Part shown: positions 39,101-54,100 of the stretch, piece by piece
Layout: each line of letters begins with the position of its first letter
Numbering within the stretch: the stretch's first letter is position 1
Assembly (NCBI GenBank): GCA_902774175.1
Contig: CACYHG010000013.1
Location: 1-59,759 of the forward strand
Origin: an uncultured Bacteroidota bacterium
Lineage (GTDB): Bacteria; Bacteroidota; Bacteroidia; Bacteroidales; WCHB1-69
Length of the DNA: 59,759 nt
Direction: 5' to 3'
The notes under the pieces: model-generated
Told to the model about the DNA's origin: nothing
Database searches by the model: none
The model's input: the letters and a program-made list of their open reading frames with translations, nothing else
Program-made: the position numbers and the translations under genes

Positions 39101-42100
39101 CGTATGACATCCAGAGCTACATAATGGTCCGTGCGGACGACATTTCCAAGACATACACCAGCGAGCTCCGTCAATTCACCACACTGCAGGGCGATGCAAT
39201 AGCCCAGCCGCAGGAGAAGATCTTCCGCATAAGCCCGAATCCGGCGCGGGACCACTTTGTGGTGGAGACCGACGGGAGGCCGGCAACGCTTGAAATCCGG
39301 AATCTGCTCGGCCAGCAGGTGTGCACACAAACGCTCACCGCTGAAAAGACATCCGTCCGGACCGACAACCTGCCACGCGGCGTCTATTTCATACTGATAG
39401 AAAACGACACACATAAAATAGCGGAGAAAATTATCCTGAAATAGGAAATCGCATTGAAAAAATGGCTATCTTTGCAAAAATTCAAGTTTAACACATTTAT
39501 AACAAAAAACAATATGGAAATTAAAGAGAATCTGAAGTATACGGCTGATCATGAATGGCTGCGCATGGAAGGTGGGGAAGCCTTTATCGGCATTTCCGAT
39601 TACGCACAACACGAACTGGGCGACATCGTCTTCGTTGATGTCACCACCGTTGGCGAAACCTTGGACAAGGAAGAGGAGTTCGGTTCCATCGAAGCGGTGA
39701 AGACGGTATCCCCCGTTTTCATGCCGGTGGGCGGGGAAATTCTGGAGTTCAACGACGCGTTGGAGTCCGACCCTGCACTTATCAACAACGATCCTTACGG
39801 CAAGGGCTGGATTGTCAAAATTAAGATGACCGACCCCGCCGAAGCGGACAGCCTGATGGACGCCGCCGCATACAAAGCCCAGCTGGGTCTGTAAGCGGAC
39901 ATTTTCTTTCACTACAAGCTGTCGGACCTGTTCCGGCAGCTTTTTTTAATCTTTACACGTATGGGAGATTTCATTGTATCAGCCAGGAAATACCGTCCGG
40001 CAACATTCGCCTCCGTGGTGGGACAGGAGACCATAGCCACCACGCTCAAAAATGCAGTCATGCAGGATCAGGTGGCGCAAGCATTCCTCTTTTGCGGCCC
40101 TCGGGGCGTGGGCAAGACCACATGCGCCCGCATTCTGGCCAAAACGATCAACTGCACCAACCGCACACCGGAGGGCGAGGCCTGTAACGAATGCGAATCC
40201 TGCCGCTCCTTCAACGAGTCGGCCTCCTTCAACATTTTCGAGCTGGACGCCGCCTCCAACAACAGTGTGGACGACATCCGCAGCCTTGTGGAGCAGGTGC
40301 GCATCCCGCCACAAGGGGCAAAATACAAGGTCTACATCATCGATGAGGTGCACATGCTGAGCCAGGCCGCATTCAACGCATTCCTTAAAACTTTGGAGGA
40401 GCCGCCGGCATACGCAAAGTTCATACTGGCCACAACCGAAAAGCACAAGATTCTCCCAACAATCCTCTCCCGCTGCCAGGTGTTTGACTTCAAGCGCATC
40501 CGGACAGAGGACATAACCCGCCACCTCATATATGTGGCGCAGCAGGAGCAGGTCTCCTTTGAAGAGGAGGCGCTGCGGGTGATTGCACGGAAAGCCGACG
40601 GCGGACTGCGCGACGCCCTGTCGATTTTCGACCAGACAGTCATCTTCACCTCCGGAAACATCACCTACCAGAAGGTGATTGAAAACCTGAACGTGCTGGA
40701 TTTTGAATATTACCTGAAAATGACCGGCGCACTGTACGAAGGCGACGTCACACGCGCGCTCCTCACCTTTGACGAAATCATTGACAAAGGGTTTGACGGG
40801 CAGCACTTTCTGGACGGCATGTGCGAGCATCTGCGCAACCTGATGGTATGCCGCACACCGGAGACCATCCGGCTGCTGGAGGCCAGCGAGCAGGTGCGCC
40901 AGCAATACAGCGAACAGGTGCAGAAGATTGACGCCGGATTCCTGCTCTCATGCCTCGAAATGTTCAGCAGATGCAACAACTCTTACAAGACCGCAAACAA
41001 CCGCAGGCTTCACATTGAACTGGCCCTGCTGCTCTCATGCAGGCTGAAGGAGAAATCCGCAGCCGCACCGGCAGCACCGGCACCTGCTGCCCCGACACGT
41101 CCGACACCGGCACCGGCACCGCAAACACCTCCGGCACGGATGATGCCGCAACGGCCACAAACAAGGCATACGCAAACGGCCGCCACCGCAACGGTGACAA
41201 AAACCGCAACAGGCACCACCTCCATAAAGGATCTGATGAAGGAGCTGCAGTCCGGGGAGAAACAACCGGCCGCAACCGACACCAAACCGGCTGAGGCTGG
41301 AGCTGCCGCGAACCCGACTGTTGAAGTTGGAGCGGAGGCGACACCCGCAGCGATGGATCCGGAAACCGCCGCATACACGCTGCGCAACCGATGGGAGGAG
41401 ATTATCCGCACACACTGCGGCAACAACCTGGCCGCCGCATCGCTGCTGATGGACATGAACAGCATCAGCATCCAGGGGCAGACCATCACCATCACCGGCC
41501 TGAACTACCAATTCGATTTTGTGCAGACGGAATCCGTGCACACCGCAAAAATCATCAATCCTTAGGAGAAGTACAAAAAACTCTGCGAGATCAACCCTGA
41601 ACTGAAGGCCTTCAAGGAGACCCTTGGCCTGGCCATCACTTAACGGCAGTGATGTCCGTTGTTTTTTTGTTGTAGGGCGCAGCCTTGTCGACGGCTAATT
41701 CAGTTTATAGTTAATAGTTAAGAGTTTATAGTTAAACAGCTTTCTTCAACGATGTTGTATCCAACGCACCAACAACTCTAATCTATTAACTATTAACTAT
41801 TAATTATTAATTATTATTTTTTCCTTCCGCCTCACCCAGCGGAATTTCCGTGGATTGTGCAATATTTTTCCGTTTTGTATGGCCGTAGGGACGATGTGCA
41901 CATCGTCCCTACAACAACGACGGTATTTCCGGATGCGATATTGGCCGTTTGCCAGATACGCCCCGCCGCCACGGGCGGAAAAAAAACGAAATTTTCTCGT
42001 TTTCATAACCATCTATATAATAATATATTATAAAAATGTGAAAAATTTTTTTGCATTTTTCCCGATTTTTTTTGTAAGAAATCGGCCATTTTTGCGACTA

Positions 42101-45100
42101 TATATAGAAGGGTATTAGAACATATCGGAATCAGAATTAATAATTGTAACTAAAGAGTATTGTTATGTCAAATGTAATTTTCAAGTGTTTAACTCTAAAA
42201 CCAACAACAATGATTAAAAAAAGTATCCTATACCTGTTTTTTGCGGTTATAGCCCTCACCTCCTGCAATAAGGAAAAGGTTATGACCTTCTCCACAGAGG
42301 AGATTATGATTGATTTGGGGAGCAGCGACAAGGATGTGTGCCAGTTTGTAAAGGTGACGGACAACGCCCCCATAACCGTCTCCGGCATCGACTATGACAA
42401 GGTTGGCAGCTACCAGGCCGTTTTCACATCGGGAGATTTGCAGGAGACACGAACGGTCAAGGTGCGTGCTGACAAACTTGCAGGCACATATGAATTCCAT
42501 TTCTTTGTGATAAAAAACAACGGGGATGAAAGTGAAACGTCCCTTGGGAAATGGCTGATGGAAATCACAAAAGGCGACCAGTACAACCAGATCAACATTC
42601 CGGACAGCAACACCAATGGCGTACATGTTTTTGTTGACCAGGGCTGCCTTGTGCTCACCCTTGACGGCGACAAGGCTGAAATCCCGCCGTACAAAGGCAA
42701 TGTGCTGTTTGTGCCCTCCTCCTCCAGCCCCTACACCTATTCGTTTGAGGATATAAAATACGGCAAACTGAATGACGGCAGTTACGGGCTGATGGAGTTC
42801 ATGCTACGGCGTGACCGTGACGACGGGCAGTACACCACACACTACCACATTACGTTTGAAAAGCAGATTCCGTAACACATTGATATATATATATATATAT
42901 GAAATAATCGGTATCTTACAGCGAAAAAAATTTTAATTGTATCGATAATTTGTTTATTTTTGCAAATCGAAATATTAACCATGCTGCATTCAAAAAAAAA
43001 CAATCCACGGGAATCCCCGTGGATTGTGCTATATTTTTTCGTTTTTTACCGCAGGTTGCTGTAGATGGTGTAATCCACCGGAATTGTCAGCACCGGGATG
43101 GGAGAACGGTTCACAATACGCTTGTTGAACGAGGTCAGCACAAACAGCCGGTCCGCATAGAGCTCAATCTCCTTCATACAGACAAGCAGGTTAATCTGCT
43201 TCTTGTCAGCATATTCGAAAATATGTTCCGGCTCCTTCGGATCAACCTCCATCAGATCGCCTTCGACACGGATATTACGCTCCTGCATGTAGGATTCGGC
43301 CCTCTTGACAAAAGCGTCGGTCAGAGCGATAACCTCCGGATTGGCCCCTTCGGTATAGACTCCAAGCACATGAATCTTCGCATTGAAAGCCTTGGCCAGC
43401 TGTGCGGAAATCTTAACCTTCTGCATGGTCTCGCGATTCGCGTCAATCAGCAGCAGGATGTGCTCCAAACTATGATTGATGTCGTTTGCCTCACGTATGG
43501 TAAAGACAGGGCATGAGGAATTGCTGACCACCTTGAAGGCGGAACTTCCGATAAAACGCTCCTCAAAACCGCTGCTGCCGTGGGTGCCGACAAAGATGCA
43601 GGCCTCACCCTGCTCCTCAGCCTCGGCATTTATCTCCTTAAAAATCTTGCCCGATGCGACACGGACCTTGCATTCCACATTTTTGTAGGTCTTACGGCAC
43701 TCGTCCGCCCATTTCTCCAGTTTGAGCTTAACCTTGTCCACCAACTGGCTGGAGCCTCCCGTCTCATCATCGTCAAACACACGGGCATCGGTGGCCATCA
43801 CGTAAAGAAGAGTGAGTTTCGACCCCATAGCCGTAGCGGCGGAAAGCGCATGACGCATGGCATTTTCCGAACATGGGGAAAAATCGATTCCAACAATAAT
43901 GTTTTCCATAACTATCTGTTTTTATAATTTATTTCACAAAAAACTATACCGCCACTGCAGCCTTGATGTGCGGATGGCACTGATAATTCAACAGTTCAAA
44001 ATCCTCATATACAAAATCCCCTATCCGCTTCACAGCAGGGTTAATCCTCATTTCAGGCAGCGGGTAAGGTTCGCGCTGCACCTGCAGGCGCGCCTGCTCC
44101 AGATGGTTGCTGTAGAGGTGCAGGTCACCGAAGGTATGCACAAAATCGCCCGGTTTCAGACCGCACACCTGAGCCATCATCATGGTCAGCAGGGAATAGG
44201 AGGCGATGTTGAACGGCACCCCCAGGAAGGCGTCCGCACTCCGCTGGTACAGCTGGCATGACAACTCCCCGTTGCAGACATAGAACTGGAACAGGATGTG
44301 GCAGGGAGGCAGGCGCATCTCGTCAAGTTCGCCCACGTTCCAGGCGGAGACTAACAGCCGTCGCGAATCGGGATGCTCCTGAATCTGGCGCACGACCTCC
44401 GCAAGCTGGTCTGTCCTTTCACCACGGGCGTTTTTCCATGAACGCCACTGCGCCCCGTAAATCGGACCGAGATTCCCGTTCTCATCCGCCCATTCGTCCC
44501 AGATGCTCACCCCATGCTCCCTCAGGTAGCGGATGTTGGTGTCGCCCGCAATGAACCACAGCAATTCATAAATGATGGATTTCAGGTGCAGTTTCTTGGT
44601 GGTCAGCAGAGGGAAACCCTGACGCAAGTCAAAACGGGTCTGGTAGCCGAAAACACTGCGTGTCCCGACCCCCGTCCGGTCGGTCCGGTCATTGCCGTTT
44701 TCAAGGATATAATTCAACAAATCAATATATTGCTTCATGAATTACTGTATATTGGAAGGCCTAAAACCCTTATTTTAACTAAATTTCTGCAAAGATAGCT
44801 GTTTTTCCAATACAAAAGGCCGTTTCCGGACCAATTATTCAAAAGAAAAGGATAACTGACTTGGTATCAGCGTGAATGATTTACGATGCCAAGGTGTGGA
44901 GCCATACAGGCGTATAGCCTCGCGATGGGCGCCTGTCGGATAGCCCTTATTCTTTTTCCACTGATATTGTGGATATTCCCTATCCAATGCCTCCATGCAG
45001 GCGTCGCGGTGTGTCTTTGCCAGAATGGAGGCCGCCGCAATGGACATGTAGGTGGCGTCCCCCTTGACAACGCAACGGAAAGGGATTCCGGAAGAGGTAT

Positions 45101-48100
45101 GGAACCGGTTGCCGTCGACCAGCAGCAGTTCCGGCCGGATTGCCAGCTGCTGCACCGCCATATTCATAGCCAGGATGCTTGCCTGCAAAATATTTATGCG
45201 GTCTATCTCCGGCGCCTCCACACGTGCGACCGCCCATGCCAACGCATCGCGCTCCACCTCCGCGCGCAACCGCTCCCGCATTTTGGCGGTCAGCCGTTTG
45301 GAATCATCCAGCGCCCCGTTCGCATAATCCGGCGGAAGGATCACCGCCGCCGCAAATACCGGACCGGCCAGGCATCCCCTGCCCGCCTCGTCGCAGCCGG
45401 CCTCCAAAACACCCCGTTGGAAACAATTCCTTAACATATTACAGCAGCAGATAAATGTCCAACGCCCAGCAGAGCGCAAAACATATATTATAAAAGGTGC
45501 GGTTGCGGAGGAACGCCTCCTCCTCGCACAGAATCATAACCAATGTCACAACAAAGCCGGAAAATGGGAGAAGATTGCCTTCCGGCGTCATAATATGCAG
45601 CAGCAGAAAAAATAGGGAGAGGAAAAAGAGCAGGATGCACTTTTTCCGGATCAGAATGTTTTTGGTATATAGGGAACGGATCATCCGATAGGTGGAGACT
45701 ACATACAAAAGCAGCAGAACTGCACTGGCAGCCAGCATCGGCCAGCCTGCCGACGGCACATGAATCCCGACACCGCCCAATTGCGACAGCCACATCCGCA
45801 CAATGGTGTCGGACGGATAATTCAGCAGCCAGCAGCAAAAAAAGGCATATCCGGCCCACAGCCCCACCCCCAGCAGCGGCAGCAGAAGCGAGCGGAAATT
45901 GGCCAGACGGTGGGCAAGCAGCAAACCGTAATAAAAGAGCAGCAGCAGCAACAGCGGTGCATACATCATGCCCATGCAGCCGCAGAGCATCCCCACCACC
46001 ACACCGGCATTCTGCCGGTAGCTCTCCTTGGCATACACCGAAAAGAGGGCCGGCAGGAAAAAGCCGCAGAGCAGCAGGACAAGAGAGAGCGCGAACCAAT
46101 CGGAGGCCTCCGCAAAAAGCAGCACGAACAGAGGCAGCAGCATCAGAGGATAATACTTGCGGTTCTCGGTAAGGCGGGTCTGCCGCATGAAGACCTGCAG
46201 GAAAAGGGCCGAAGCCGCCAGAAGCAGCAGCGAGAAGGCGGCGAACAACGGCGAATAACGGCTGTACAGCTGCGGAAGCGGTCCATAGGGTGACGGCGTG
46301 TCACCGGCCAGAACGAACAGGCGGAGCAAAGCCAGCACTCCGGCGAAAACCACTAACGCCACCTGCAAGGGAATCTGTTGTACAGCTCTTTTTATAAACA
46401 TGGCTAAAATATTCAATCAATGTGAAGTGTGCTTCCCCCACCCTGTACCGACAGACGTACCGGACGCCCGAATACCAGCGCACGGTTGTCACACGGGTCG
46501 GCATGGCCGGCAGGAAATCCGAAACAGACCGGATAGCCGTATTCTGCCACATGCTCCCAAACAATCTCCTCCGCCGTTTTGCCGAACGGGATGCGGTTGT
46601 CGTGCATGTCGGAGAGGTTGCCCACAACCAGCCCGGCCAAACCGGACAGCTTGCCGCTACGCTTGAGGCTGAGCATCATCCGGTCGATGTGGTAGAGGTA
46701 TTCGTCCAAATCCTCGATGAACAGGATTTTTCCGGCGGTGTCCAAATCGGTCGGTGAGGCCTGCAAAGCGTACAGCAGTGAGAGATTGCCGCCACACAGC
46801 ACCCCCTCCGCATTTCCGCAACGGTTCATCGGATGTGATGGGATGCGGTAATCCAGGCTCCCCTCCATCAAGGCCTGCAGCATCGTGCGGACCGAAATGC
46901 TCTCCGCCGTCTCCGGAGTGACATTCACCGGCATTGTGCAGTGCAGCGACTCAAGCCCCATCTGCTGCAGACAGGCATGGAAAACCGTGGTGTCGCTGTA
47001 GCCGCATATCCATTTCGGGGTGCGGAGCAGAGGACGGAAGTCGATGCGGTCCACAATGCGCATGCCGCCATAGCCGCCACGGACGCACCATACGGCCTTC
47101 ACCTCCGGATGGCCGATGGCCCACTGGAAATCCGCCGCCCGCTCTTCATCGGTGCCGGAAAACTGGCCGCAGCTGCCGAACAGATGCGGGGCGAAAAATG
47201 CACGCAGTCCAGCTTTCTCCAACACACCAACCGCACAGGAAACCTCATTTTCAGAAATTTTCCGTGCAGGTGCCACAAGGGCGACCCCATCTCGCGAATG
47301 CAAAACCGGATGCCACATACGCCCTTTATAACGGCAAAATGCAAAGATTATTTTCAATGTTTTTCATAAAATTCAATTTTGTATTCCAAAAGTTATTATT
47401 TTTGCATTTCGCCTTCGGGCGAAAACGCAAACACACACAATTTAATTATTAACACTCAAAACTGATACGATGGAAGAACTGTCCAACACCCCCGCCGCGG
47501 AGCAACCGCAGCCGGAAATGACCCAGGAAGAAACTATGCAGCAGCATCCCGCCGGGGAGACCGCAACCGCCCCGATCGAAGAACCGGTTGCCGAAACCAC
47601 TGAACCCGAAACAAGTGCAGAACCCACACCGGTGGCAGAGCCCGTCGCACCGGTGGCTGAGCCCGTCGCACCGGTGGCTGAGCCTGTCGAAGCCACCGTG
47701 GAAGAAACACCTACCGTAAAGGTGGCTGAGCCTGTCGAAGCCACCGCAGAAGAAAAACAGCCGGAAGAAATCACCATTCCGGAAATTCCGGAAGACATAT
47801 ATGACCACTTCACAAAGGAGGAGGTGGTCCGCACCCTCGAAGAGCTGGTGCAGAACGAAGACATCAACCAAATCAAGCGTCAGGTCTCCCTGCTTAAAAT
47901 CAGGTTCATCCACCTGAACAAGGAGGAGGCGGAACAGCAGCGGCTGGAAAAGGCCTCCGCAAATGCCGCCGAACCTGCCGACAACAACGGTGAGACGGAA
48001 AAGACCGACGGTGCAGAGGCTGAAACCGAGGCCGGGCCCAAAGAGGAGCAGTTGAGCGAAAGCCAGCTGCTGGACAACCGGTTCCATGCCGCCTTCGCAA

Positions 48101-51100
48101 CCTACAAGGAGAACAAGCAGAAATACATTGACAGGCAGGAACAGCAGAAGGCTGAAAATCTGGCCGCCAAGAAGAATCTGTTGGACAAGCTGAAAGTGCT
48201 CATTGATTCGGAAATCTCACTGAAAGAGATCTACGACCAGTTCAAGGCCATACAGGAGGAATGGAAGGCCATCGGCCCCGTGCCGCAGGCCGACACCACA
48301 GAAATCTGGCAGAACTACCACTTCTATGTGGAAAAATTCTTCGACAAGGTGCGCATCAACAAGGAGCTGCGTGAACTTGACCTCAAGAAGAACCTTGAAA
48401 GCAAGATTGCTCTCTGCGAAAAGACTGAGGCCTTGCTTCTGGAACCCTCCATTTTCGAATCGTTCAGCCGCCTGCAGCAGTACCATAACGACTGGAAGGA
48501 GATCGGACCCGTGCCGGAGGACAAGAAGGAGGAAATCTGGGCACGCTTCAAAAACGCATCCGACCTGATCAACCAGAAACGGCGCGAGCATTACGAGCAG
48601 ATGGCGCAGGAGCAGGAGAACAACTACCAGGCCAAGCTGGCGCTCTGCCTCAGGGCCGAAGAGGTGACAAAAATCGACTTCAGCTCCATGAAGCAGATGA
48701 ACGAAGCCGGCAACATCGCAAGCGAGCTGCTCAAGACATGGCGCACCATCGGACCCGCCCCAAAACAGCACAACGATGAAATCTGGAACCGTTTCAAGAA
48801 CACTCTGGACAACTTCTTCGAGAGGAAGAAGGAATCGATGCAGAAGATCAAGGATGAGCAGCTGGACAACTACAACCGCAAGGTAAACCTCTGCATTGAG
48901 GCGGAAGCCATCTCACAGCGCAGGGACTGGAAAAAGGCGACCGAGGAGCTGCTGAATCTGCAGAAGGAATGGAAAAGCATCGGCTTTGTGGCCAAAAAGC
49001 AGTCCGATGCGGTTTGGAAACGCTTCCGCAAAGCCTGCGACGATTTCTTCGCCGCCAAGAAAGAGTATTTCTCCAACATCGAGGCCAACGAACAGGATAA
49101 CATGGCCAAGAAGGAGGAGCTGATCCGCAAGGTGGCGGAGACACCGCTGGCGGAGACACGCGAGGAGAACCTGAACATCATCAAGTCGTTCCAGCGCGAA
49201 TGGACCGAAATCGGCTACACCCCCATTGCGGAGAAGGAGCGGCTGTGGAAAGCATTCCGCGCCGCCATCGACCAGCGCTTCGACCAGCTGCGCGCCAACG
49301 AGAGCGAAATGCGTAAGAACAACTACCAGCAGCACATCCAGAACATCCTTGAGGACGACAATTCCTCCGATGCGCTGAAGAAGGAGCGCAAGTTCCTCCA
49401 GAACAAGATCGCACAACTTACGGAAGATGTCACACTCTGGAGCAACAACCTCGGCTTCTTCGCCAGCTCCAAGAACGCCGACCTGCTTAAGGCGCAGTTC
49501 GAAAAAAAGATCGAGAGCACCAAGGAGGAGATCAAACAGCTGGAAGAGAAACTGAAACTGTTAAAGGAGGCAAAATAATATGGAGAACAACGAGGAAACC
49601 ATCGGCAAACTCCCCGACAACGCATATCGGGAGCTGAAGGAGGGGGAGGAATACCGCCCCATACTTAATCCCAACAAGAAGTATCCGGAACTCAACGCCT
49701 GGACAATCATAGGCGGACTGCTCATGGCAGTCGTCTTCTCCGCCGCCACCGCCTACGCGGGGCTGCGCTTCGGACAGGTGTTCGAGGCGGCCATCCCCAT
49801 CGCCATAATTGCGGTGGGTGCCTCCACCTTGGCCAAACGGAAGAGCCCGCTGTCGGAGAATGTCATCATCCAGTCGATCGGCGCAAGCTCCGGTGTGATT
49901 GTAGCCGGTGCCATCTTCACGCTGCCGGCCATCTACATCATCCAGGAGACCAACCCGGAGATACACATGGAGGTGCATTTCCTCCAGATTTTCCTGGCCT
50001 CGCTGCTTGGCGGATTCTTAGGCATACTTTTCCTTATTCCCTTCAGGAAATACTTTGTCTCCGACATGCACGGCAAATACCCCTTCCCTGAAGCCACCGC
50101 AACCACCGAAATCCTGGTTTCGGGCGCACGGGGCGGCAACCAGGCGAAACTTCTTCTTATTAGCGGGCTCATCGGCGGCGCCTACGACTTCCTGATGACC
50201 ACCTTCCGCATGTGGGCCGAGAACATCTCCACCCGCATGACAGGATGGGGTGAACAGCTTGCCACCGACCACAAGTTCCTCTTCAAGATGAACGCCAGCT
50301 CAATCCTGCTTGGCACCGGCTACCTGATCGGACTGAAATACGCCGCCATCATCTGCGCAGGCTCTTTCCTTTCATGGTGGTTCATACTGCCTCTCCTGGG
50401 CGAGTTCGGCAGCATCACCGATGCTGAAGGGATGCTTGTGAGCATGAGCACTCTGGATCCGGAATTCATCTTCGCCAACTACATCCGCTATATCGGCATC
50501 GGCGGCATCGCCATGGCCGGTCTGCTCGGAGTCATCAAATCCTCCAAGGTTATCAAAACCTCACTGGGCGTTGCCCTCAAGGTGGGTAAAGGCTCGGAGG
50601 GAGGGCAGCAGATCGCCCGCACCCAGCGCGACATCCCGATGAAGATATTGCTGCTCGGCTTCGTGGCCGTCCTGCTTATGATTTTCGCATTCTTCTTCTT
50701 CGGCGGCCTTCAGATGAACCTCACCCAGGTGATTGTCGGACTGCTTGTGGTATTTGTGTTCGCATTCCTGTTCACGACCGTTGCGGCCACCGCCATCGCC
50801 ACCGTGGGAACAAACCCCGTTTCGGGCATGACCATGATGACGCTGATACTGGCCTCATTCATCCTCTCCGCCGTCGGGCTGCAGGGCGGTAGCGGCATTA
50901 TCACCGCGCTGATTGTGGGCGGCATAGTCTGCTCCGCGCTTGCAATGGCGGGCGGCTTCATCACCGACCTGAAAATCGGCTACTGGATCGGATCGTCACC
51001 CTACAAACAGCAGGGTTTCAAATTTTTGGGAACACTCGTCTCCGCACTGACCGTTGGAGCCGTCATAATGCTGCTTTCCAAGACTTACGGATACACGGGT

Positions 51101-54100
51101 GAGGATGCGCTTGCGGCACCGCAGGCAAACGCCATGGCGGCCATCATCAAGCCGCTTATGTTCGGCGGCAGCACACCGTGGATTCTCTACATCATCGGTG
51201 CCATTTTCGCCATAGTGCTGGACTGCATCGGCGTGCCGGCGCTCGCCTTCTCGCTTGGAATGTTCATCCCGCTGCAGCTTAACACCCCGCTGCTGGTCGG
51301 CGGACTGCTCTCATGGTTCATCGGCAGCCGCAGCAAGGACGAGAAACTGAACAAGGCACGTAAGGACAAGGGCACCCTGTTAGCCTCCGGCCTGCTTGCC
51401 GGCGGCGCAATCATGGGCGTTGTAAGCGCAATCATGAAGCTCTGCGGCGCGGAGGTTGGCATGCCCGAATCATACGTGGGCGGCAGCCTCTTCAACGTGC
51501 TGGCCATCGTGATGTTCGCACTGCTCTGCATCTATCTGGTGTGGGATTCGCTGCGTGCCAAACCGGCAGAGGCGTAACCGCATGGAAAACACCTACAAGA
51601 CAATCGTGGCGACAGCCACGGGACAATTCAAGGACAGAGGGAGCCGCTTCATCGGCTTCCTCTATCCTGTTTCAGACGAGGAGGAGATAAAGGCGCATCT
51701 GGCCGCCCTGAAAAAGGAATACCACGATGCAACCCACTACTGCTACGCCTACACAATCGGCCACACCGGCCAGCCCCAGACACGCCTCAACGATGACGGG
51801 GAGCCCTCCGGCAGCGCGGCACGCCCCATTTTCGGGCAGCTGCAGTCCGCCGGATTATCCGATGTGCTGGCGGTTGTGGTGCGCTATTTCGGCGGCACCA
51901 AGCTTGGGGTGCCCGGACTGATAAACGCCTACAAGACCGCCACGCGGGAGGCAATCGCGAACGCCACAGTGGTGGAGAAAGAGATTCTTGACCTGGCTGA
52001 AGCCAGCCTTCCGTACGACAGGGTAAACAGCCTGCTCCAGCTGCTCAAAAAAAAGGATGCCACGGTGCGCGGCATGGACTATGCGGACGGGAAAAGCATC
52101 GTCCGCTTTGAAATCCGCCACGACCGTTTTGCGGAACTTCAGGAGAGCATCCCCCAAACCTCTCCCATCTCCATACAGCACCTGAAAACCATATAGTTTA
52201 CTTTTTTTTGCCCTTTTTCTGCCATAATATATAAATTATTTGTATATTTGCGCATTGAATTTATAATTTATTGTTAAATATAATTTATTTGTTATGAAAG
52301 CATTGCAGATTCTTTCAAAAAAATTCGCACTTCTTTTGCTCTGCCTGCTACTCCCATGTGCGGGACTATGGGCCCAGAAGACCATCGTCATCGGAAGCTC
52401 CGCAAAGGCTGACCATCCCTTCGCCGCTTTCGACTCCCTGCTGACGGAAGTTTCATCCGGTAACATCACCGGCCAAATCACCTTCGCCTTTGAATCGGGC
52501 AGCTATGCCCTCTCCAAGGCAATAGTGGTCAATTCGTCCAAATTCACCGCCAAGGACCACCTGACCATCACCTCCGTCGCAAAAGAACGCGACAGTGTGG
52601 TCTTCTCCTATAACGGCAGTATTGCCGCCTTACAGCTGAACAACACCAAAAATGTCACATTCAGCCATATCACCATCAGCAGCACCAAAACCAGCGCATG
52701 CCATGCGGTCGGTGTGAACGGGCCGGTGGAGAATGTGCTCTTCTACAAGTGCACAATAGCTGTCCCGCTTACCGCCACCAGCGGAAACTGCTGCCCGATA
52801 GGCACCGCCTCCGCAACAGCCGCCACTGACAAGGGGAGCATCTCCGCCGCAGTCAACGGCCTCGCATTTGTCGGCAACATCATCACGGGAGGCTGCCGCG
52901 GCATCTGGCTGAACGGCTCAAGCACCAACCATCTGAACAACATCCGTATCGACAGCAACGAAATCCTCAACAGCTACGATGTCGACGCCAACATAACCTA
53001 TTGCGACACCGTATCTTTTGCAAATAACATTGACATCCCGCGTCCGGGCATCAACGCCAACCACTACGGCATCACCCTCAGCAGCTGCGTGGTGGAGAAA
53101 TTCTGCGGGAACCTCATCAACTATGCGGGTATCACACAGTCAGCCCATACCGGCGTGCTGCTCACCATCACCAACTGCACACCGGCCTCCGGAAAACGCT
53201 TCCTGGTCGCCAACAATGTGGTTATCGGAAAGACAATCTTAGGATACAAGACCTCAATCGGCCATTTGGCCACAATGAACAACCTGCAGGCGGACATCCT
53301 GCACAACAGCATATTCAACAACAAGGCCACCACCAACGCCACCTATTCGGTGAACTGCCTAAACATTGCAGGAGCCTCCACAGATGTCAATGTGATAGGC
53401 AACATGCTTGTCACCATCGACACCAACCAGTTCCCGCTGCGCATCGACACCTCCACCGCCTCATGCTTCACCGACTACAACAACTACTGGAGCAACGGCG
53501 GATTCCTTGCCCGCGACAACGTCAAAACCTTCAGCAGCCTGAGCGCAGTGCAAGGTTTCACAGGAGGTGACAAGTACAGTCTCTCCATAAACCCGACATT
53601 CGCCGACGCCACACAAGGGCTCAAACTTGAAAACCCCGGACCCTTCACCATTGTGCCGAACCCCGGCGTGACGGAGGACTTCCAGGGAATGACCCGTGAC
53701 AAGACTACCACTATCGGCGCCTATGGCGTCGCCTCACTGGATGCGGCTCTGGCCGACTTCGGCAAGACCGAATTCGTCGCCACCGCCAGCGGCAACATTG
53801 ACCTTTACCTTACCGTCATGAATGCCGGAATGACCACGCTGACCTCCGCCACTCTCTTCTGGGACGACGGCTCCACAGTGCAGAAATACGGCTGGACCGG
53901 CAAACTGGCAATAGGCGAAAAGGACAGCGTAAAAGTGGGCACCTTCAAGGCCACACTCAGCACCTACGCCCACATCAAGGCATGGGTGACAGACCCGAAC
54001 AGCGGCAAGGACGGATTTGCCGACAACGACACAATTGAAACCACCAGATATATCTGCAAGGAGGTACTGGCCGGAGACTACACCGTCGGCAAAGGCATGG